Source of the DNA: Dendrophyllia cribrosa
Taxonomy: Eukaryota; Cnidaria; Anthozoa; Scleractinia; Dendrophylliidae
Assembly: GCA_024195265.1 (NCBI GenBank)
Contig: JAJLRJ010000002.1
Span: 53,161,907 to 53,225,906, forward strand
Reading direction: 5' to 3'
Length of the DNA stretch: 64,000 bases
The notes under the pieces are model-generated. The model searched no databases. It was not told where the DNA came from and saw only the letters and a program-made list of their open reading frames with translations. Positions 57,358-64,000 of this stretch are shown here, in pieces. The translations under genes were made by a program, and so were the position numbers. Positions within the stretch are counted from its first letter, which is position 1; every line of letters begins with the position of its first letter.

Positions 57358-57649
57358 AAGGCTGGTTTTCACTAGCGCATAAGCATAAGCACAAGCCAAC
57401 ATACGCAGACTCAGTAACATGTTGATCATTAGTTCCAATTGTTTGAACAAAACAGAACAATAGGCACTAATGATCAACACGTTACTGAGTCTGCGTATGT
57501 TGGCTTGTGCTTATGCAATCTCGTTCCCAGAGCCCGCGTTACCCTTGTCCAGCGGAACGGGAAACGTCGTTTCCCGTTCCGCTGGGCAAGGGTAACGCGG
57601 GCTCTGGGAACGAGATTGGTGCTTATGCGCTAGTGAAAACCAGCCTTAA
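57358..57649. mobile_element. Palindromic MITE interrupted by another MITE
   Basis: Outer ends AAGGCTGGTTTTCACTAGCG and the complement; the arms continue through CATAAGCACAAGCC and ACATACGCAGACTCAGTAAC. The right arm is split by the inner element 57517-57619. Confidence 0.85.
57517..57619. mobile_element. Inner palindromic MITE with 9-bp duplication
   Basis: AATCTCGTTCCCAGAGCCCG and its complement form an almost perfect hairpin. Flanked by TGCTTATGC on both sides (57508-57516, 57620-57628). Same end type and duplication length as the element at 3327-4482. Confidence 0.85.
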
Positions 57650-57764
57650 GGCGTGAGACTTGGCACTGGTCTTTGCATGCGTACAATGGCTCAATAAGCA
57701 CGCGAGGGAAGCTGGGAAATGAAAACCGCGAGAGGCCTAGTATCGATATTGTTTCAAGATGGCG

Positions 57765-57933
57765 GGTCTTTCTGCAATAGGTACCGGAAAATACAAGTAT
57801 TAAACGGTTCAACACATTGTATTTCTATTGTTTGTGAGGTTTTATATTTTAGTATTGTTTTGGAGTTCTATTGTTTTCTGTTTCTGTTTCTTTTGTTTCA
57901 CGTCATTCGTTCTCTGGTACCCACAGAAGGAAC
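57765..57933. mobile_element. Small insertion at the start codon of TMPPE copy 2
   Basis: In copy 1 the sequence is CAAGATGGCG followed directly by TCAGG. In copy 2 CAAGATGGCG occurs twice (57755-57764 and 57934-57943) with 169 bp between. The ends resemble imperfect inverted repeats (left GGTCTTTCTG ... GGTACC; right complement GTTCCTTCTG ... GGTACC). So this looks like a MITE insertion with a 10-bp duplication that includes the ATG. Confidence 0.75.
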
Positions 57934-57937
57934 CAAG

Positions 57938-60293
57938 ATGGCGTCAGGAATGGACAAAGTGCTCGTGGCTACTGTTGGGACGATTATAAGCATCAATGTT
58001 GTCTCCATCCTCGGAACTTACTTCTTAAACTTAAACGAAAAAATCAAGTACAAACTACTCTTGGTTCAGAGTTTACTTACAATGCAATCCGCCATGTTTT
58101 TCGCTGCAAGATATCTATGGATCCGTCTGTGCTCTCCATTATTCAGTTACCCTTCATTTCTAAACAGAGCTCTGTTGACAATCTTGATCATCGTTCTCAG
58201 CTTATCTCAAGGTAGCATTGTTCTTGGGTTCATATTTTCTGGCGTCGAGCCGCACTGGATTTCTCTGTTATCCTATTCGTGTTTGGGATTGTTGGTTCTG
58301 TTGACCACAACAACTGTCATGTCTGATTTGTTGACATGGATATTTAGCCTTTTGAATCTACGATTTGGCTCAGTTTATTCGAGAACACACTACGCGAGAG
58401 TTCAAGTCATCATAATCCTAATAATTGCCATGACATTGGCGATTCATTCACTGAAAAATGGCATCAAAGAACCCTTAGTGAAAAAGGTTAAAATACCGCT
58501 GAGAAACCTCCCACCTGAATTTAATGGATTTACCATAGTACTGCTGCCTGATTTGCATGTTGGGCCTACTGTTGGTAGGAGGATGCTTGATAGGGTGGTA
58601 AAGACAACAAATCAGTTGAATCCAGATGTTGTCTCTATAAATGGAGACTTAGTCGATGCTACTGTGTATCAGCTTCGGCAGGCAGTCGAACCACTGCTCA
58701 AGTTAAGAGCGAGATATGGAGTATATTTTGTCACAGGTATGTACTTGTTTTCCTGTTTGAACTGAAGACTATAATTATTGCTACCAGTGCTGGATCTAGG
58801 AGAGGTGCCAGAGGGCCCAGCAACCAATCCCCTCTCTCCCACAATCTTGCCTGAAAAACTGGCCTGAAAGGTTGTGAAAGCTTTTCAGACTCTACAATTT
58901 CCTCTCTTATTCACTCCTTCTCCCCGCCCCCTTACAATGAAGTCTGGTTTTGACACAGACTACTAAGCTCTTGTCACTTTGATCCTAGTCTGAATTTCAG
59001 CCGCTTTATGCAGGGTCTCGCAGGAGGAGGGCAAACCCAGGAATTTTAATTTTTTTTTTCGAGGTCAGAATGCACCCAAAAAGTAACAATCACTTATTCT
59101 AAACTGTAATATTTCTATGAGTGCTGTATTTCTAGACCAAATTCTTTGAGCATTTAAATAACCCCTTTGAGACCATATGATGTTTGAAATGCAAAACTTA
59201 AGATTCCTTCTGCTAGGTGGCAATGAGTTGGTCACTACTTTATATCAAAGGCTTCTTTGAGCCAACTTGTGAAACATTTGGACCCTACCTTCCCCTCCAC
59301 CGACCCCCACCCCCTGCATCCAACTTTCCTTCCTCCCTTTAACCCTGTGTGTAAGACAGATGGCCATTACATATTGCAGGCTCAATGTCAACAGCTCATT
59401 GACCGACTGATCGATCAGGTGAATTTTGTCTTCAACTACGAAAAACTTGCTCAATGTTTTGCATAGTCACAAGTTAAAACTGTTTCACTTTGTATAATGG
59501 GTGATCTTTATCTGTTGACGTTTCTTAGGGAACCATGATTACTACACTGGTGATGTCGATGGCTGGATCAAGGAGCTAGAATATCTTGGTGTGACTCCAC
59601 TCCGTAACTCTCATGTTCTGTTAACACATCCTAACCAACCTCAGGCAAAACTCTGTATAGCTGGTGTGGATGACATTGAAGGTGGATTTCTCAGGTGAGG
59701 GTGCATGCATAAAGGCCACTTCACATATGCAATTTTTGTTGCATGCAAGTTGCATCCTTAAATTGTGTGTGTAGACTAGCAGGGATTGCAGTGCAATTTA
59801 GACATGATTAATTGCCATGATATTATTGCAGTAACTTGGAACTGATGCAACTGGGCAGTGATATTTGGGAAACTGCCCCCAAATCGCACAGAAAAAGGAA
59901 AAAAATGCCTTTAAGAGCCATGCATTGATTTTTTGATATTTTTTACTCACAAATTGTGTTTTGGTCATTTTCAGATCAGGGGATCATGGTACTGATATAG
60001 GCAACGCACTGAAAGAAGTCCATTCCAGTATTCCAACAGTTCTTCTTGCTCACCGACCTAAAGTTGCTAAACTGGCCTTGGATGAGTACAATGTTGGTCT
60101 TGTTTTAACTGGTCACACACATGGAGGACAGTTGCTCCCAACAGATCTTATCCGGGAACCTTACTTTAAAGGGTTGTACCAGCACAAGTCAGGAGCACAT
60201 GTGTATGTCTCCTGTGGAGTTCATTTTTGGGGCATGCCGATGAGAATATGGTCAGAGGCAGAAATAACTCATGTTACTTTAACTTCTTCATAA
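57938..60293 (+). CDS. TMPPE: Transmembrane metallophosphoesterase, copy 2
   Basis: Three exons: 57938-58736, 59529-59694, 59975-60293; GT-AG junctions; 427 residues. Same layout as copy 1: about five membrane segments, then the phosphoesterase motifs PDLHVG, GDLVDA, GNHDYY, AHRP and GHTHGGQ, all intact. Differences include SINGDLVD for SITGDLVD, a few extra residues (LNLRFG) between membrane segments 4 and 5, and a short deletion after GHTHGGQL in exon 3. I chose the ATG at 57938 because MASGMDKVLV matches copy 1. The frame is open upstream to 57719, but that part is inserted sequence. An out-of-frame upstream ATG at 57759 opens a 14-codon ORF. Both copies look functional. Confidence 0.9.
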
Positions 60294-61006
60294 CATTGGT
60301 ACAGACACTGTGGTTACAATGAATATTTGAAAGTGAAAATCATACTTGCCAAACTGGGTGTCTGAGTGATGTGAGATTTGTACTCACCCAGAAGAATACT
60401 TGCATTGTAAGTGCCAAAGGGCTAATTTCTAATCCCAAGTTAGAAAAAAGAATTTTTCATTTTATAAAATACAGTTTAACCCCACTTTACATATACTTCT
60501 CAAAGGTAGTGTAGGAAATTAAAGTAGAATATTTTACATTTTTGTATTTTAAGAAACAGCTTTGCTATATTTCTGGACGCATAATGCACATATGTACATA
60601 TAAATGATAGTGGTTGAGGTGCCAGGGTGCTGGACTTCAAATACCAAGTTCAATTCCTTCTTGGAGTTGTTTCACAGTAGACCCGAGTTCAACTCCTCGG
60701 CCGAACTTGTTAAATAGCCAACTGGTTTGCCTCCTGTCAGTTGAGATTCTCTATTTGCAATATTGTTTCTAATGTTGTTTGTTATCCCTGAAAAGTCCCT
60801 TAACGGGATATGATAATAATATTAAGTATTTTTAAATATTTAATTACGTTATCTGTTAAATAATTATTTATAAATTATATTGAAACCCTGTTAATATGAC
60901 CTTCGCAATATTTCAGTTTAGTCAATTTCTTATCTGAAAACTCTTTCTATTTGTCCACCCTGATAATGCAACCAACAGCCACCTCTTAGAGTCCACAACC
61001 ATTCTT

Positions 61007-61345
61007 TTCTTTATATAGTTAATGCTGCCACTCGATATGTGTAAAGAGACATAATGGGCGATGTAGCAGCTCCTGCAAGATCTAACCCAATTGGATTAGA
61101 CTGAGCAAAACCTCCTTCACAGCTTGGTCCGTTGAGCGAGTGACTAATAGAAAATGGCCGCGCAAAAACTGGTGACGAGACAGGCGTGCCCAATTTCCAC
61201 TCCCCTTCTTGCTCGAAGGATTAAGCTGGGAAAGAGGGACTGCTTGTAGTCTTCAATTGGATCGAAACAATAGAACAAGTCAACAATGAAAACTATTGTT
61301 TGTTTTATCCAATCTTGACAGCTCTTCTGACTGCAAAAAATATAT
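61007..61345. other. Insertion private to duplication unit 2, identity unknown
   Basis: Begins after AGCCACCTCTTAGA and ends before ACTGCAAAAA, both present without it in unit 1. It contains an open minus-strand frame of about 60 codons (61011-61193) with no family I recognise. No clear terminal repeats. Confidence 0.5.
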
Positions 61346-61612
61346 AAAATTCATAAAGATTGACAAACAGGACATTTTGATTGCCATCTCATATATTCAC
61401 ATTATTTTGCAATTGCTTGGTAATTGATTCAATTAACAGTGTTTTGGATCTTAAAAAGAATTTAGTTTTTCAGTACCATAATTTTAATATGTAAATATGA
61501 CCACATTCATTATTTTCTATGACCTGTCAGTGTCTTATTAACATAAAAGGAGTTCCATGGTATGTTAATAATGCATAATTATACAAAACGAAATTTATAA
61601 GCATTTTCAGTT

Positions 61613-61840
61613 TAAACCCTTTAACTCCCAAGAGTACATCAAAAATCAAATGGTACCATGCAAAAGTACTGCTGAAGAGGTATCATTTGGATGGTCACAC
61701 CATAGGATTTCATCAACAGACTCAAAAGTTATAACAAATGGTACCATGCAAAAGTACTGCTGAAGAGGTTTCATTTGAATGGTCACACCATAGGATTTAG
61801 AACTACAGCACATCTCCATTATTGACTCTGGGAGTTAATA
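61613..61840. repeat. TTAACCC-type MITE, copy 4
   Basis: Same family as 19582-19801, with an internal duplication of about 85 bp containing ATGGTACCATGCAAAAGTAC. Confidence 0.7.
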
Positions 61841-61844
61841 ACAT

Positions 61845-62578
61845 TGTCATTTATACAAGGTTTCATTGGAAGCCTGTAACAGGTCATCATGGCCAGCAAC
61901 TGACTAAAAGATGACTAGTTTTATGTCTGGCTGGCTTCTTCAAAGGTTAATGACAGCCATGTTATAGATACCTTTTAATAATTATATTTAGATTCTTATT
62001 TCACGTTTTTTCTTCACTATAATAAAATTCTAGTTTTCTACATGCTGATGGGAACAACGCTAGACTGTTTGGTTGGGTCCCTCTATGCAATGGTATTGAA
62101 GATGAAACTAGTTATGTAGTCGAATGTGTGTTGAAAAATAATGCAAATTAGGTTTATTTCTAATCAATAAAATATGACAAAATTAATGAAAAATTAAATG
62201 TTGTTTTGTACTACAACTTTTATATTAGCATTTCTTTTTGCTGGTGTGCATAAACAGTTGAGTTGACTCAGAGCATACTTGAGAATTATGTCCATTTTAT
62301 TGACTTTAAATCAGGAACAAAAAGGCTAAAACCTGTATCACTGTTGCTTTAAACAACAATAAATTTATGTTTTTTAATATAAATATTATACAAAGATACG
62401 AATAGGAGGTATACAGTGATAGTTTCTACTAATTATTTACAATAACAACAACTTAATATTTGCTCTGGAGGTATTACAAATTCAAATTCTATCTTCATAA
62501 CCAAAACATAATTTTGCAGTATTATTTTTAACATGCGCTTTGGATATTCTTGGACAGAGATTACTTCCAAATATAATT
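61845..62578. other. Spacer between convergent TMPPE copy 2 and UBA3
   Basis: AT-rich. It probably contains the 3' UTR of UBA3 on the minus strand. No other feature is seen. Confidence 0.4.
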
Positions 62579-62580
62579 AT

Positions 62581-63933
62581 TTACTCCATTTCAGATGAAA
62601 AGTGTATTTTGCATATTAATGATTTGGGAGTTGTGGCATCAGCAACTACAATCTCCTGGCCATCCACAAGTCCAATATCTGAAAGATATAACATACAGGG
62701 AAAGACTGTGAAATGGCAAGGAAGATATATGTCAGGGTTGAACCTCCATGTACAACCACCTTTCGTACATGACCTCCTAACCTAAGCGACTGCTTTTCCA
62801 AAACACCAATGTTTTTCTAGTCAAATCTTAGTCAAACCCTCTTGTAAGTGACTACGACCATGGTTATTTGAATTTTTGTATTATAACACTTGCCCATCAT
62901 TCAATGTCATAGGCCTTTATCACACGGCGGCCATGTTGACTCCCTGGAGAATAACAATAATGCTTTGCTTTTGCCCGCCCGTAAATCTTTTGTTTTTATA
63001 GAAAATGGCGGGCGTGATAAAGGCCTATTGCAGTCACAAATTGAAATATGTGTTACTGTAAAAGTTAAAAAATTAAAATTAGGTCCCTTTTGACCAACAA
63101 AACTTCAATTCAATACAATTATTTTGCGCTGATAGGTGCTTTGTATGTTCAAATTACTACATACGATTACAGGTTCATATGATTCAAAATGAAGAACCCC
63201 TGTGGTCTAACCACTTTAGCGGTCGCTTGTACAGGAGGTTCAACCACTTTCTCACAAAAAAATTGAAGGCTTTCCTGCAAAAAGGGCCTATTTTCATTTT
63301 TTGCGGGATCAAGCTAATTTTTGGCAGACTGACTTGACGTGAATGATGACAAACATAGTTTCATATTTTTTTGCTGATTTGTGCCTTAATTGTTTCGAGA
63401 AATGATGTTGCAAAAAAAAAAAAAAAAGGCGGCGTCTTTGGAAAGCCATACAAAGGTATTGAAAAACCAGAAACAAAATTTTTTTTTTCTTGAAAACAAG
63501 GCACAAATCAGCAAAAAAAATTACGAAACGATGTTTGTCATGTCTAAACAACTTAGTCAGTTTGCCAAAAATTAGCTTGATCCTGCAAAAAATGAAAATC
63601 GGCCCAAAAGTGACCTAGGTCCTTTTTGTAGAAAAGTTTTCAATTATAAAAAAAAAAAACTAAATGGAAGTGAAAATCAAGACAAGGGCCCAATTTTTGC
63701 AGGAAAGCCTTCAATGATAAAAAAAAAAAACTAAATAGAAGTGAAAATCAAGACAAAGAAAGCGGCTACTTTAAGAGCACTACCAGTATCCATCTTCAAA
63801 CTGTAACCGTTAAAATGTGGTCCCAAGGGTGTACAGGCCGAGTAGTGCATCATTATTTCACTTGTTATTTGCATGTACCTTTTAATTTCTTGGGTAGATT
63901 CTGTCTTGTTCTTTCTTCTATAGACTTCACAGA
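62581..63933 (-). CDS. UBA3: NEDD8-activating enzyme E1 catalytic subunit, last two coding exons (partial)
   Basis: UBA3 pairs with NAE1 to activate NEDD8 for cullin modification. Penultimate exon 63879-63933 (minus) reads SVKSIEERTRQNLPKKLK. It has a good acceptor (TTTCTTGTAG) and donor GTACAT. The last exon 62678-62581 reads DIGLVDGQEIVVADATTP, then KSLICKIHFSSEME and TAA. The phases join (1 + 2 nt). This matches the C-terminal ubiquitin-fold domain of UBA3, which recruits the E2 enzyme UBC12; human UBA3 has IEERT and LGLVDGQE at the same places. The intron of 1.2 kb holds two inverted-repeat elements. The rest of the gene lies past the window's right edge. Confidence 0.9.
62909..63030. repeat. 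Palindromic MITE in UBA3 intron
   Basis: TAGGCCTTTATCACACGGCG at the left and GGGCGTGATAAAGGCCTA at the right. Confidence 0.75.
63264..63716. repeat. Fold-back element in UBA3 intron
   Basis: TTGAAGGCTTTCCTGCAAAA at the left is complemented by GCAGGAAAGCCTTCAA at the right, and inner arms share GCACAAATCAGC and its complement. A stretch around CTAAATGGAAGTGAAAATCA is duplicated at 63659 and 63733. Confidence 0.7.
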
Positions 63934-64000
63934 CTACAAGAAAGAAAAATGTTTAAATTTTAAATTGGTTTTTACTGCTTTATGTGATGCAATTGAGGAG

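Larger units (their letters stand above)
57720..61440 (+). repeat. Segmental duplication, unit 2
   Basis: Direct repeat of 46660-50210. Similarity is still visible at CTTGGTAATTGA near 50190 and 61420. It is interrupted by an extra stretch at 61007-61345 that copy 1 lacks. Confidence 0.8.

Noticed and set aside
57719..57937. N-terminal extension of TMPPE copy 2 by 73 residues
   Set aside because: The upstream frame is inserted sequence with a target duplication and has no counterpart in copy 1.

Overview
The window is nuclear DNA of a metazoan, most likely an anthozoan cnidarian such as a stony coral. The protein-coding genes are split by GT-AG introns, the DNA is AT-rich, and introns and spacers are packed with short inverted-repeat transposons, Penelope-like elements (PLEs), minisatellites and a hammerhead-ribozyme repeat. 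The species cannot be named from the sequence alone.

Layout. (1) 286-2537 and 8193-10914, minus strand: two paralogues of a multi-pass membrane protein with a signal peptide that I do not recognise. The first is decayed; the second is intact except for a frameshift in a run of 16 A (T on the coding strand). (2) 3056-4660: a tandem hammerhead-ribozyme (retrozyme-like) repeat split by a 1.16-kb transposon with a 9-bp target duplication. (3) 11427-14278: nested inverted-repeat elements. (4) 14348-43112, plus strand: alanyl-tRNA synthetase, 20 coding exons over 28.7 kb. I placed every exon boundary and the frame closes to 961 codons, or 995 if translation starts at an upstream in-frame ATG that adds a mitochondrial-type leader. 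Its introns hold many mobile elements, including an 8-kb transposon in intron 18. (5) 46702-49176 and 57938-60293, plus strand: two complete copies of a transmembrane metallophosphoesterase (TMPPE-like), 3 exons each. They arose by duplication of about 3.6 kb and are now separated by about 7.5 kb of PLEs, minisatellite and other repeats. (6) 62581-63933, minus strand: the last two coding exons of UBA3, the NEDD8-activating enzyme catalytic subunit; the gene continues beyond the window.

The host genes are housekeeping genes (tRNA charging, NEDD8 activation, a membrane phosphoesterase) and do not form a functional cluster. The most interesting points are: the AARS leader in a leaky-scanning arrangement that could send one synthetase to both cytosol and mitochondria; a 21-bp minisatellite that has copied the AARS exon 6 splice donor many times; the hammerhead dimer; inverted repeats flanking AARS exons 13-14; and a new upstream ORF made by a small insertion at the start codon of the second TMPPE copy.
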